Below, piece after piece: positions 1 through 12,366 of a stretch of 64,000 bases of DNA. The notes beneath the pieces are model-generated. The model was given only the letters and a program-made list of their open reading frames with translations. It searched no databases and was not told the DNA's origin. Position numbers and translations under genes: made by a program. This DNA comes from Sinohyriopsis cumingii. Lineage: Eukaryota > Mollusca > Bivalvia > Unionida > Unionidae. Position 1 is the stretch's first letter, and each line of letters begins with the position of its first letter. The DNA is taken from assembly GCA_028554795.2 (NCBI GenBank), contig CM068832.1, positions 89,502,511-89,566,510 of the forward strand, written 5' to 3'.

Positions 1-240
1 CAAAGGGTGATCTGATGTCCTTCGACGATCAAATAAGCCACAACACAAGTACATAGGCCAAGTTACTGTTCTGATGATGTTTTTACTATCTACCCATATC
101 AATGTTTTCATAAAAAATAACTTTTTTATATTGCTACTGGTCTTCTTTCACCCAGATTTAACCTTCCTACTCACATACAGCCATTTCCCATTACGATTTT
201 TAGGCAATGTCATCTTTGACAGCATGAAAGGAATCTAAAT
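1..240. other. leading flank, no feature seen
   Basis: AT-rich sequence without a convincing reading frame or repeat. It leads directly into the 51-bp minisatellite. Confidence 0.5.
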
Positions 241-244
241 TTGG

Positions 245-1040
245 ATCAGATGCACATCTGATGGCTTCAAATCAGTCTTGGAGACAAAGGCTATGTAATG
301 ATGTGCATGTGATGCTTTCTAATCAGTCTTGGAGACAAAGGCCCTGTAATGATGTGCATATGATGCTTTCTAATCAGTCTTGGAGGCAAAGGCTATGAAA
401 TGATGTGCATGTGATGCTTTCTAATCAGTCTTGGAGACAAAGGCCATGAAATGGTTTCTAATCAGTCTTGGAGACAAAGGCCATGTAATGGTTTCTAATC
501 AGTCTTGGAGACAAAGGCTATGTAATGATGTGCATGTGATGGCTTCCAATCAGTCTTGGAGACAAAAGCCATGCAATGATGTGCATGTGATCAGTCTTGG
601 AGACAAAGGCTATGTAATGATGTACATCTGATGGTTTCTAATCAATCTTGTAGACAAAAGCCATGTAATGATGTGATGGGATGGTTTCTAATCAGTCTTG
701 GAGACAAAGCCATGTAATGATGTGCATTTGATACTTTCTAATCAGTCTTGGAGACAAAGGCCATGTAGTGATGTACATTTGATGGCTTCTAATCAGTCTT
801 GGAGACAAAAGCTATGTAATAATGTGCAAGTGATGGTTTCTAATCATTCTTGGAGACAAAGGCTATGTAATGGTGTGCAAGTGATGGCTTCTAATCAGTC
901 TTGGAGACAAAGGCTATGTAATGGTGTGCATGTGATGGTTTCTAATCAGTCTTGGAGGCAAAGGCCATGTAATGATGTGCATGTGATGCTTTCTATTCAG
1001 TCTTGGAGCCAAAAGCTATGTAATGATGGTTATATAATAA
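245..1040 (+). repeat. 51-bp minisatellite, about 14-15 units
   Basis: Tandem units built around 'aatcagtcttggagacaaag' followed by a variable 'gctatgtaatgatgtgcatgtgatg' part. Full units are 51 bp, a multiple of three, so a repetitive frame (SNQSWRQ motif about every 17 residues) stays open from 698 to 1060. Several units between 400 and 620 are shortened. The open frame is best explained by repeat length and not by a gene: it has no splice context, and neighbouring units break the frame. Confidence 0.9.
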
Positions 1041-1076
1041 GCAGTAATGTACCTAAGTAGAGTATACAGCAACATA

Positions 1077-1890
1077 CCCATGTACAGTATACAGTAATAT
1101 ACTCAGACACATTATGCAGGCATAGGAGCCACCCATTTAGCATGTACGCAAAAATCTGGTAAAACTTGACCCCTCCTCCCATCCACAAGCATACTTTTTT
1201 ATAACCCCCACCTGACTACGTACACTTGATGCACCCCGCCCCAATTCTAAAGAACGGCCTATATTTAATCCATACAGAAACGATCAAGCATTAATAATGT
1301 TAACGTGTTTAATTAAACAGATAGTCCATCAATGTTGAATGTCTGCCTGTATTAAAGAAATAAGCTGCGTAACTTTAAAATGTTTGTTTAGTGTCCGCTA
1401 AAATTTAAATTGCGACTATACCCATTCGAACAGGTTATGTATCAGAGAAACTATTATCCAGGTTTCACACCCCCATTTCCTATGCATATGTACATTATCA
1501 GTAGCACCCCCACCCCTTTCACAATCTTATGCATTTGGGTTACCCCTCCCCCTCCATGCATACGTACTAAATGGATGGCTCCATACCACGCAATTACAGT
1601 GTACAGTAATATGCACAGGTACACCATACAGCAATATACCCAAACAGAGTTTAAATGAATATCCCCATGTACAGTATATGGTAATATCCCAAATGCATTA
1701 CACTGTAGCATCCTCAAGTACAATATACAACAATATCCACAGTTATGGTAAATAGTATCCTAAAGAACAAGAATATCTCCAATTACAGTATACAATAGTA
1801 TCCTCTACTGCAGCATACTTTCATATCCCCAAGAATATAGTATACAGTAATATCCCCAAGCCCATAAGCACAACATACAGAAATAACCTC
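1077..1890 (+). repeat. degenerate AT-rich minisatellite ('tacagtatacagtaatat')
   Basis: Variants of 'tacagtatacagtaatatcccca' recur near 1078, 1600, 1670, 1720, 1785 and 1840, spaced irregularly by about 35-65 bp. The stretch 1130-1590 between the first and later copies is unrelated C-rich and AT-rich sequence with no gene seen. Confidence 0.6.
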
Positions 1891-1899
1891 ATATACTGT

Positions 1900-2920
1900 A
1901 CAACAATTGTTTTATTTAAAGCAAACAGAGATATTGTTTTGCCTGATTCAAGTATGATACATTGTACTGGGTCAAACTAAAATGTAAAAATTAAAATTTA
2001 CACCACGCATACATTCATAATGGGGTACATACCAGTATTCGGTTCCAAATGGTTTACATAAGTTATTGAAACTGACAACTGTAAATTGCAAGACATTGTA
2101 ATCTTTAATGTCCGTTATTGTAGATAAATAAATTAATGCAAACAGCAGAATATACAGAAAACATTTCTGTACACAGACAATTCTGTAATGTAAAAGGATG
2201 TTCATGACACAATGTAGATGCAGTTTATCTACATGCAGTTCACAAACACAAGTTGAATAGCTATAATTTTACTCAGCGCTATACACTGAGCAAGCCCACT
2301 GACATTGCCCCACGTCAATGTACCCATGCTCCCATAAATGTAACAAATCCCATATCTTAACCATTATTAATTGAGACACATAATCTGTTAATGTATGCAA
2401 TGGTACAAAAAGTTATACTGTCTTCATGCACAATTTTGTTAAAAATAACATTTAATGAATGTTTATGTAAGAATATGGGTAATAATAAATGTTTTCATGT
2501 TAAAAATATAATAAAAAACTCACAACTAATAATATTTTCTGCTAAAGATTAAAAAATGTCATGCATCTTTTTGTAATATACACAAGCAAAGACCATATCT
2601 AACCAAGTTGTGTTCACTAAAAATTGTGTTTCTATTACCACAAACATTTCTTATTTATATGACTGGTTTTATTATGCATCAGTTACTCAGAGTGGTGTAC
2701 CAACCAACCAAGCATCGCCACCTGCTGGATGGTGGCCTAGTAGGGGCCCAAAATTCCCATAAAAAAGTTATTTTTTTGAGAGGGGCCACAAAATTATGTT
2801 ATTTGGGGCCAAGAATTTTTTGCTACTCCACTTATAACTCATTAGCATATTATGCCACTAACATACAGAATTTACTGTATTTGTTAAAGTTTAATGATAT
2901 CAAAATTATTATTTAAATTA
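1900..2920. other. AT-rich intergenic, no feature seen
   Basis: Only short frames occur here. None shows splice sites, a recognisable domain or a codon pattern that would support a gene. Confidence 0.5.
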
Positions 2921-2924
2921 AGTG

Positions 2925-3165
2925 AAGGCCTTGCACAGACATACAATACACTGGCAGCTGAGGCAATATAAGATAAGGCCTTGTATAGGCATACAATACA
3001 GTGGCTGCTAAGGCAATATGAGTTAAGGCCTTTCATAGACATACAATGAACAGGCAGCTGAGGCAATATAAGTTAAGGCCTTGTAAAGGCATACAATACA
3101 GTGGCTGCTAAGGAAATACGAGTTAAGGCCTTGCATAGACATACAATAAACAAGCAGCTGTCAAA
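2925..3165 (+). repeat. 50-bp tandem repeat with A-B-A-B-A order
   Basis: Five units begin with 'aaggcctt' or 'aaggccttt' at 2925, 2975, 3025, 3075 and 3125, exactly 50 bp apart. Units 1, 3 and 5 carry 'agacatacaat..ggcagctg'; units 2 and 4 carry 'ggcatacaatacagtggctgc'. The two types alternate, so the true higher-order unit is 100 bp. Confidence 0.9.
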
Positions 3166-4348
3166 TACCATACAGGCTGACCTGGCAGAATTCAATCCAC
3201 TACCAAATGGTTGTGAGTCTAAGCTTAGTCGTTAAGACACAAACACAGGAAATATATAAAATTGGGTTAAGGATACTGAGGTTGTAACAAAGAATAGTTA
3301 AAAATACGAATTAAGTACGATACTTATTCTCCTTTAAATGCATACAAATAATAATTGTCATGAATGCTGGAGAAATAATGTCCTGCATATTGAGGGTGTA
3401 ATGAAAACATTGATGAAATATGTAAGTCAGTGAAGCCTAAAGATTGAGTGTCAGTGACCTAGAATGGTAACTGAAAAATCAGAAACAAAGAAGCATGAAA
3501 ATGATGTCACACTGATCTGATTTTGTTATGGATGTATTTGGCGGCTAAAAATTCATTTACATGCCAACTTACTTGTGCAGGTAAAAATGTTAAAAACATG
3601 TTGTTCACAAGTATTCAGGTTTAAAAATTGGATCACAGTGACTTTAATCTTCTTGAGATTTATCCAGATATCACTTTTTAAAATTGTAGTTGAAAGACAT
3701 TATTTAGCAATCATGATTTGTACAGTATGTAGTATTATGAATTAGGTGATAAAAAAAGTTTGGTCTTTACATTTATGTCACATTGGTTTAGTGGTTTCTG
3801 CTGCATCATGTTAAATCCTCTACTTAAAATGAAAAAGATTCTAAAGAAACTAACAGTAGATTGTTTTGAGAGGAGAGAAACAATATAACACTAGTTATGA
3901 TAATGAAAACATGTTACAATCAAAGATTAATCATCAAGATAAACTACACAAATTTTAAGAGGAGTATTTTGGTCCTCCCCATTGTGGTCTTAAGGGGCAG
4001 CGCATTTTACACTCATAAAAACCTGCTCAAGGATTAATTTATGGTCATAAAATAAACCAAAATAATCATATGAAAAACTAAGAAACTACCCAAAAATGTT
4101 CAACTTGAGTTCAACTATTTCGCATTATTTATAGTCACATGAATTTGTTTTCCAATACTATTGATGCTGACATTATTTCATGTGCATGTCAGTGTTCACA
4201 CTGTAATTAAGTCACAATAATTTCTCAGTTTTTGCATCAAATACAGTATACTTCTCTCTTTTCATAACAAATCTGTAAAATAAGCAACCATGTACATCAA
4301 TTATATACAAATAATGCCATACATTCACTTGTCTTTTTCTCCAATGGG
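3166..4348. other. AT-rich intergenic, no feature seen
   Basis: No convincing gene, RNA or repeat was recognised in this stretch. Confidence 0.4.
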
Positions 4349-4800
4349 CTACTGATATGCCAGTTGAGCTCTTTTTGCAGCTTTAGCAAAGATTTCTTTA
4401 GCCTTCCTTTTTGTCACCAATGACATTTTTGGCTCAATGTGCAGTTGTTTCTTTTCCTTCTCAATGAGAGCCTCTTTCATTTCAAGCTGGTGCTTGGTGA
4501 CACGCAGTGCGCATATTCTGACAGAGGGCTACATATATTCTTTCATACAAGAAATATTTTCTTCCTGTATAAATTAACTGCACTTTTTCCAGATGCCTTC
4601 TGAGCTTCAATATTTTCATATGCAGCTTCTTTTGTATATGCAGTTGCAAATTCTTCCAACCGCAATTACCGTAATTCAGATCTTTTTTGCAGAGATCACA
4701 AAATGCGTCCTCTATTGTTTAGTTTTCTTAAAAACTGACCCACTAAATTTTTACCAACGTTTTGCTGCAGCCATTCCCATTTCCTAACATATTTTAAAAC
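4349..4800 (-). pseudogene. decayed copy of an unidentified charged helical protein
   Basis: Reading the minus strand from about 4800 to a TAG at 4349-4351 gives a protein-like, Lys/Glu/Ala-rich helical sequence: RKWEWLQQNV, then LEEFATAYTKEAAYENIEAQK, then VTKHQLEMKEALIEKEKKQ, ending SLVTKRKAKEIFAKAAKRAQ. It is interrupted by in-frame TGA and TAA codons near 4670-4700, a one-base frame change near 4555 and a TAG near 4527. No introns are needed to connect the blocks, which suggests a retrocopy; a 3' terminal exon with an acceptor ending at 'atatatgtag' is an alternative for the last block. I do not recognise the family. The composition resembles small coiled-coil ciliary or cytoskeletal proteins, but that is only an impression. 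Confidence 0.45.
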
Positions 4801-5211
4801 TTATCTAAACTTTCCGTGTCATGGTCTCTCTCAACACCTCCGGATGACACGTTTTGCAAGCATGCGTCTTCTTTCCATTGTCATCAGTTTCCATTACACC
4901 AAGATTCTTTGGATGAATTAAAACCTTTGACCAATCAGATTACTCTTTACGAGAGTTGTGTGCTAACTAATAAATGGAATGGAAAATTTACAAGAGTCGT
5001 TGCCAAATGGGAGCAGACAGACCATTTTTTTAAAACTGGATCGGAGATGATACAAAAAACGTACTATATGAAGAAAAATCTGATTCAAGTCAAGAGAAAA
5101 GCAGAATTCCACTTTAAAACGGAGATAAATCATATCTGTATATAACCAGTGTCACTGTAAAACATATTGTGTGATGCAGGGTTTGTGAAAAAGACAACTA
5201 ATTAGAAACAC

Positions 5212-5447
5212 TAGTGGCTGAGTGGTCTAAAGCGCTCACCATTTCCGATCACTGCTATCTCACCTCTGTATACGTGGGTTTGAGTCTCGGGCTCGTCCAA
5301 TGTGGATACATGAGAAAGCTTGCCAGTAGCTTCTCATGGGTCTGTGGTTCTTCCCAGGGTCATCCTCCACCATTTATACTGGCCGACATGTATTGCATAT
5401 CGTATGCTGATAATGGTGTTAAACCCAATAGCAACAACAACAGCAGA
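5212..5447 (+). mobile_element. tRNA-derived SINE, family 1, copy a
   Basis: A Leu/Ser-tRNA-like head ('gtggctgagtggtctaaagcgctc', box A; 'gggtttgagtctcgg', box B) is followed by a conserved body ('gagaaagcttgccagtagcttctc', 'ccaccatttatactggccg', 'ggtgttaaaccca') and an 'aacaacaac' tail. The same head, body and tail occur at 15775-16003, and truncated copies lie at 20928-21008 and 36470-36690. Confidence 0.85.
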
Positions 5448-5459
5448 CAGATATAGATA

Positions 5460-5985
5460 TTTAAGGAACTGTCATTAGAACAAGCCACTGAATTGTTTCT
5501 ACGTTTCAAAACTTCAATAAAAACTGACAGTCCAAAAGAGTGATAATGATCTTTGAAGTCATGTGGATGTAAAGTTCAGGTTACTCACATGTAACTTTAA
5601 AGATCACTGGTTTGAATGGATGTACTCTGCAGTTTGAAGACACAACAATCTCTGCTCTGATGTATGTCCTATTGGGGTTCATTTAAAGTAGTATATAAAC
5701 GTTTACAACTGCCATTTTTTAATGAAGGTTTTAGAAACTAAATTAAAAAATAAATGTCTTGTTTAAGTGGCAGTTGATTAAGTATTTTTACATGGTGGAT
5801 ATTTGTAATTACAATACTGTAATCAATGTACAAATAACAGTTAACATTAATTCCAATATCTAGTTTATGCTGTGCTCTTTTGAAGTCACATGACCAACAT
5901 ACATTGCATACTTCTTGCCATCCAAACATTCGTTCAAATACGGATACACTTTATATTAATACGATACACGTTTAGAAAAAGTGTA
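5460..5985. other. intergenic, no feature seen
   Basis: No supported gene or repeat lies between the SINE 1 copy and the SINE 2 fragment. Confidence 0.4.
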
Positions 5986-5987
5986 GG

Positions 5988-6188
5988 CGATTTGGATTTT
6001 TAACATAGCAATTTTTTTATCACATCGCTACAACATCTGTAGTGTAGCAGTTTATAGTGATGTCTAGCACTTGGGCGTCATGTCACAGACAAGGAGCATG
6101 ATGTCCCACACAGTCATATTATCCTGACACCAGGCCGACCAGTCCTAACACTAACCTCTTAATACTGAGCGCCTAGTGAGGTCTTTAC
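5988..6188 (-). mobile_element. SINE family 2, 5'-truncated copy
   Basis: It matches the body and 3' end of the element at 35278-35583: 'ggatttttaacatagc', 'cagtttatagtgatgtctagcac', 'gcatgatgtcccac', 'cctgacacc', 'cctaacactaacctcttaa'. The tRNA-like head is missing, so this minus-strand copy is 5' truncated. Confidence 0.8.
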
Positions 6189-6992
6189 AAAATGTGTTTA
6201 CAAAAATTTGCATACTACACTGAAACTTCTAATTAAAGAGAAAGTGTTGCTTGCAACCTCTGTTAAATGCTAATATGCATAGCAAGAAATACTTCAGAGG
6301 ACATTTCATTATTATTGTTTTTTATGGGCTTTTGAATGTTAAACTGTTCAGTTAAAAATATTGCAATAATTTTAAATTGTGAATTTTCATACTATTTATA
6401 TACAACATTGATCTTAATATTATGCCCCACTGCATTATGTTTACAGTATATATATTTCAAAAGATTCAAAATACGGTTATTTTCCTGAAACATGAAAATG
6501 ATTCTCTTTCTGAAAACCATGATATCAAGAAAAAAATACTTTTCCTAAAGAAAAGAAAAAAAAAAGTTACAGAACTTGTAAAAAATCAAAATGCCTATTA
6601 AAATGAATTACTTTTGCAACAGAATTTGATCTTTCACAACTAAATATACCTAGTCCTTAGTTAACTCATTACCACCTGCACATATAAAACGGCAGACAAA
6701 AAAAAAATGCGTTCAGCAGGAAAATGTACACAGGAGTACCAAATTTCCTAGCAATAGCTTTAACAATAAAAACGTTAAAACATTCTGAAAGAAAAACCCA
6801 GTAAACTATTGGTTTTAGGTCTGTCATCAAGCAAAACAAACTGCATTATACAAGTCTACAAATTTTGAAAATGACTTTATTTTTGTCATCTTAAAGTTAC
6901 TGTAACTTTCATTCAATTTAAGGAAATACTGATAATTTTAACAAAGAGCTGGAAAAAATTTCATTAATATGTAACATCTTTTACTGGTTTTG

Positions 6993-6995
<3 letters not shown>

Positions 6996-7059
<64 letters not shown>

Positions 7060-7060
7060 T
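6996..7060. repeat. (TA)n microsatellite
   Basis: About 32 uninterrupted TA dinucleotides. Confidence 0.98.
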
Positions 7061-8520
7061 TTCTTTCCTCACTCCAACTTGCATTTATTCTGACCAAAAG
7101 GAAAAGTCACTTATCTATAAAATTCCAGTTGAGATTGAATCATAGACAAGAACATATTGATACATTAGTAGGTGATACGCCATTAAGGCTACCTTTGGGA
7201 GGCCTGTGATTTAAAAAAAATTGCACTATATAGGTAATGACAATTTTCCATTGGTATTCTCTGCATTTGAGTGTTATAAAAATAAGAAAGATGTTGTAGA
7301 TATACATGTTTGTTCAACAGACAGCAAATGTTTCTTTATCTATAATACGCATAAATCATTCATAGATTCAAGTGTCTGCTACATGCTTAGATTATAGGAA
7401 ATGTCTCAAAGTGCCAATAGCAACTGCAGTGTTTCCCTTTACACACATGTATGCATTAGGGACGCACGCTGGAGAAAACTGACACACACATTTTGTTGCC
7501 GTGCGTTTTTTTAAGCATAGGATTTACATAATGTGATCATTATTTAATATCAAATGCATTGGACGAGGGATGGCATCGTGTATACTTTGAGCATAGGCAC
7601 TGACTTGTTCCCCGCTTTGTTTACTCCCTGTGTTGCGCTCCTCTATTCATATAGCGGAGTGCAACGTAAGGAACATACGAAATAAGGAAACAGACTACTA
7701 GCATAGGCAATGTTATGACGGAGTAGCTTTCCCTAATCTCGTGAGCCCTCACACGATTTCCATCAAGCTCAGCAAGCTGTCATCTTGATGTCTAGCCTCA
7801 ACGCTTGTTGCATTAGAAAGTAATCTCCAGATTAAAATGTCGTGCACTAAGAATCATTAGCGAAGAAAGAGAAAGATTCAGAACACAAAAGAGTAACTGT
7901 GGATCTAACTTTAATGAAAAATGGAGAAAATAATTCCCTTGACAGGAATATGGCACATCCATTAGGATTACCGGTGTGACTTCTGATTGCGAAGACTGCA
8001 AAGGTGAATAATCCTTTCATAGCAGGGTTAAAGAATTTTTACAAATCTGTCCTCGCTTGCCACAAGATGTCTGGAGAAAACATTATAACCCAAGACATTC
8101 TTTCACAACAAAGAAGTCAGTAAACTTGCCGAGACAAATGCATTTATTTGGATGACACAGTCAGAGTGTCATTGCAGAAATGTGTTGTTTTTTTTAACTT
8201 TGCTGCAATAAAAGATCATCAAGTTCAAGTGCAACTTATTAGAAACAAGATGAATCATTAGCCTCCTTGATTTTTGGATAAATTTGTTCTAGGATGAAGT
8301 ACAATGAAATCGATGATAGTACACATTTTTTTACAGGCAGGAAATTATCTGCCATTTGGTTAAAAATATTTATTATGCTTTTTGTATTGGCCTGTACGAA
8401 TGTGTTGGTCTACAAAATTGCTTCAAAACAATTATAAGGAGAGTACGACTTGAAAAGAAAAATGAATAAAATTATTATTTGAATGGACAATGCATTTGCT
8501 TGTTAGTTTATTTGTATGTT
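7061..8520. other. intergenic; one hairpin at 7631-7666
   Basis: No gene seen. Positions 7631-7646 pair with 7651-7666 (16-bp arms, three mismatches, 4-base loop), arms 'tgttgcgctcctctat' and 'atagcggagtgcaacg'. This could be a foldback MITE remnant. Confidence 0.4.

Positions 8521-8521
<1 letters not shown>

Positions 8522-8568
<47 letters not shown>
8522..8568. repeat. (GA)n microsatellite
   Basis: A run of about 23 GA dinucleotides. It creates an artificial Ser-Leu repeat frame on the minus strand. Confidence 0.97.
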
Positions 8569-8571
<3 letters not shown>

Positions 8572-8995
8572 TTGTGGAAGTTGCAATATCCCATTTCAAT
8601 CTGAAAAAGTACAAGTCAGATGAAAATTTGTCAGTACATTTTTGATCCCCACATTATTTATTTGACCCCCAGTTCTGAGACACCAAGGCTTTTTTTTTAC
8701 CCTCAGTTTTACACCCCTGGGGGTACACTGCGACTAAGTTTCTAAACTTCATTCAGTAATTTTTACAATGGCTTTTTCTATTAAGCATACATGGAACCCA
8801 TGGAAGACGCAATATATACTGGGATACTCAGATTACTCAAAGAGTTCATATGAAAATTATATAAAATTCTAAATTCATCTACAGGCGATAAATCTACACT
8901 AAAACTGCTTTCCATGGTCCCCAGTATACTGGAACAGCCATTGAAATAAACATTATAAAAAAAATTTAATTTGCTTTTCTAGGAATTTTAATAGT

Positions 8996-11900
8996 CTATT
9001 TATAAATATGTGGCTCATCAAATCCCTCTTTTATAAGTAGGTCAAAGATATCCTTAAAACCCCAGAATTGCGTAAATGATAATAAATTTACTGCATCTTC
9101 AGACGATGGATCCCACTGATTTGTGTCCTTCAGATGTTGTATTGCTTTCCCAGCAAATTCCACTGATCCCATAAATAATGGACCAATAACACATTTCATT
9201 GTTAGTGAGACTCCCTCTTGGATCAGAAGGTCAATCACATCACACCTCTGAAGACAGTATGCTATTTCTAATGATTCACTTGCAGCATCACTCTTTGGAT
9301 TCCAATTACCACTGTCTTTCAAATGTCGTATTGCTTCTACAGCAGAACCCATAGATCCCCTGAACAACATATGATGAAAAATATTCAGTGTTAATGACAC
9401 TCCTTCTTGGATTAGAGTATCATACACATCACGCCTCCCAAAACGATAAGCTGTTTCTAATGCTTCACTTGCATGATGACACTTTGGATTCCAATTGCCA
9501 GAGTTTTTTAAATGTTGTATTGTTTTGTAATTGACTCTAGTGATCCCAGTGTCATACTACAAAGGCTCTCCATTGTTAGTAAGACTCCTTCCTGGATCAG
9601 TAGATCACACACATCGTACTTCTGTCTCCAGTAAGCTTCACCCAATGCTACTGATGCAACATTGCACTTTGGATTCCATTCACCAGTATTTTTCATATGC
9701 TGTATTGCTTTTATAACATACTCCAGTTTCCATAGTATAACATCATGCAGATTATTCATTGTTAATGAGATCTCCTCCTGTATCAGCAGATCAAGCACAT
9801 CATACTTCTGAAGACGGTAAGCAATTTTAAATGCATCAAATGCATGCTCATACTTTGGATTCCAATTTCCAGTGTCTTTTAAATGTTGTATTGTTTTTTC
9901 AATTGACTCCAATGATCCCAGTGTCATCAGTGATGTACTACAAAGGCTCGCCATTGTTAGCGAGACTTCTTCCTGGATCAGCATATCACAAACATCAAAC
10001 TTCTGTCTCCAATAAACTTCTTCCAATAATTCCAATGCTTCATCACACTTTGGATTCCAATTACCAGTGTCTTTCAAATGCTGTACTATTTTCGTAACAG
10101 GCACCAATGATCCCCACAATAACATACCATGAATATCCTACATTGTTAAAGACACTCCATCATGAATCAGTGCATCACATACATCATACTTCTGTACAAT
10201 ATATGCAGTTCCTAATGCTTCCGATGCATCAGTGCAATTAGCATCCCATGTATCAGTGTCTTTCAAATGCTTTATCACTATGGCAACAGCCTGCTGAGAA
10301 GTATGTGTGTATGCCAACACAGAGGCAAGCATGTACATTGATACTTTTACTCCATTCTTCATAAGATAATCAGCTATATCTAACTTTCCATTACAATAAG
10401 ATAAATACAGAGCTATGGAAAATGGAATTTTGTCTTTTCCAATCAAATGATAATCAGAAGGATGTAGTTTCATTTCAAGCGAATGTGCACAAGGATGGTT
10501 GAAATATACATGTATATTTGTCCCATATTCTTTCAAATGGGAATCCCATTTACTATGGTCTATCAGATGTTCTACCACCTTAATTAAAGCATTTATACCT
10601 CCCTGCTGTACAACATCTACTACATGCCTGCTATAAAGTGTGATCCCTTCTTTCAATAAGAGCTCTATCAAGCTATGGTTTCCTGATATATAGGCTCTAA
10701 ATAGTGCTTCTTTTGCCTCGTAACTGTCTGGATTGAAAACCTCACTCCTCTTTAAGGTCTCCATGATAGTCTAAACTCTTCTGAGGTCACCATGTCTGGC
10801 AGCATTACAAAGGCTTGCATGTGTATAACAGGCATTCTTGGCAATTACTTTGTCTGCAATCTGAAAATGTCCAAAGTAGACAGCTAATTCCAAGAGATTC
10901 TGCTTCTCTTCACATTTCCAACAGTCAGAACTTTTATTATTATGTGTGCATTCCAAGAATTCCAAGAAATGACCAAAAACTAATGTGACAACATCTTCAT
11001 TATCTTGTAATATGTATTGCAAGAATGTGATACATTCTCCTTCTGATAAATCCTGGTGAATGAACACATGCCTTGAGTTTGAATAATAAAACGTCTGTGG
11101 AGGATATGGATTATCCATGAAAAAATCCTTGATCCTATTACCTTTGTACAACTCGTCTTTCAGTTTCATCAAAAACTGGTTGTGCTTGAAAGCGGAATGT
11201 TTCACAACATTCTTTGCAAGCTTTTTCTCTACAACATCATTAATGATCCTCTTTGCCAGAAGCCCATACACAGACACAGGTAAAGATACATTCTGACAAG
11301 TTTTGTCTCTGGCTTTTGCAATGAAGGTTCTCTGCAATAAATATTCGAGGTTGCAGTGTTTTACAACCAACTCTACACAACGATCCCCAAGGACTTGTCC
11401 AACAGCTTCATATACTGTAGCATGAGAGAATTCAAAACAGTGCTCTTTAATGGACTTCAAATGAGGGACTTCATCTGAAATGGACTTCACAACGTACAAT
11501 CCCATAAAATTGTTAAAAGAGTCTCTCAGTAATGTAGCAGTTGCCATCTTCTTGGAAATGTGGAGATAGGAAGAAATTTCAATCAATAAACATTTGCTGT
11601 GCTCAGGCATAGTTTCAAGTGATAAATGTTCTTCAAGTATAGCACCACTGCAAAAAAGAAAAGCAAGAGAGAGAAATCTTGTCTTCTCTAAATTATTCAT
11701 ATTCAAAACGAATAATTTCTCAGGAGATTTGAAGAACTCTGGGCCACAATCAAACAAGGCACTATCACCTGCAAATAATGAACAGCACTGGGGAAAGCCA
11801 ATCAAGCCACTAAAATTAGCTATGCATTTTTCTTTTTCTTCTTCGTTCATGTTTATTTTCTGCCTTTCAAGTTCTCTATTCAAAATACCCATCTTCCCAG

Positions 11901-12365
11901 AGTTGTTTAGATTTTCTGATGACAAAATTATTGACGAATCACCAGAAAAGAACTTCACTGCTCCTATCTTGGAAGAAGCCTTTGATAGTATATCGATTCT
12001 TGTGGTAATGATGGCCTGTAATTTTCCTGCATCAATGTGTTCCTGTATGGTAGGTAGATAAACCATCCATTCCTGCAGAAGGCTAGGATCAAGGTCAAAC
12101 TGCCCAAATATGTCATCCAACACAACAATATCTATCCAGTCTGTGTCCACTGTCTCCCACTGTCTTGGACAATGAACCACCACACGTCTATCTCTATACA
12201 TTTCATCATCTATCAGGTGAAGGGCTGTAATTGTCTTGCCTTCCCCTGGGTTACCTTTGATGAAAATATGTCTTTTCTTTTCTAAAAGTATCTTAGCTTT
12301 CTCTGCCTGTGTTCTTGGAATGCACTGTAGCTTTCTAATTGTATCAAGCCTGTCCTCTGTCTGAC
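8996..12365 (-). CDS. exon 4: nSTAND3-like NTPase and ankyrin-like repeats (three breaks)
   Basis: The acceptor 'ttatttatttcttctacaag' places the exon start at 12365 in phase 1; the frame opens further upstream to 12444, but that part is intronic. Walker A GNPGEGKT is at 12232-12255 and Walker B IVVLDD at 12112-12129, followed by the helical STAND region (GFPQCCSLFAGD, FSHATVYEAVGQVLGDRC) and a CWKCEEKQNLLELA segment. From about 10770 come degenerate units of about 65 residues, each resembling two ankyrin repeats, with the recurring motifs TIQHLKDTGNWNPK and YDVCDLLIQEGVSLTM. Two in-frame TAG codons (10771, 10138) and a 1-nt deletion in an A run near 9520 interrupt it. Reading resumes in the expected frame after each break, to a TAA/TAG-type stop at 8996-8998. 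If the first TAG terminates translation, the product is the NTPase without its sensor. Confidence 0.8.
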
Positions 12366-12366
12366 C

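Noticed and set aside
698..1060. 120-codon open frame with repeated SNQSWRQ peptide as a gene
   Set aside because: It lies wholly inside the 51-bp minisatellite; the unit length alone keeps the frame open.
2925..3165. CRISPR-like array of regularly spaced repeats
   Set aside because: Units are contiguous, with no unique spacers; this is a eukaryotic minisatellite.
4816..5145. 109-codon plus-strand frame as a gene
   Set aside because: No recognised family or splice signals; it partly opposes the decayed minus-strand copy and looks like a chance frame.
5212..5290. Functional tRNA-Leu/Ser gene
   Set aside because: Box A and B are present, but the cloverleaf is not intact and the sequence continues into a repeated SINE body with an AAC tail.
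8432..8614. Ser-Leu-repeat peptide frame
   Set aside because: It is produced by the (GA)n microsatellite.
11594..12061. 155-codon plus-strand open frame
   Set aside because: It is antisense to the STAND NTPase exon, whose motifs are unmistakable on the minus strand.
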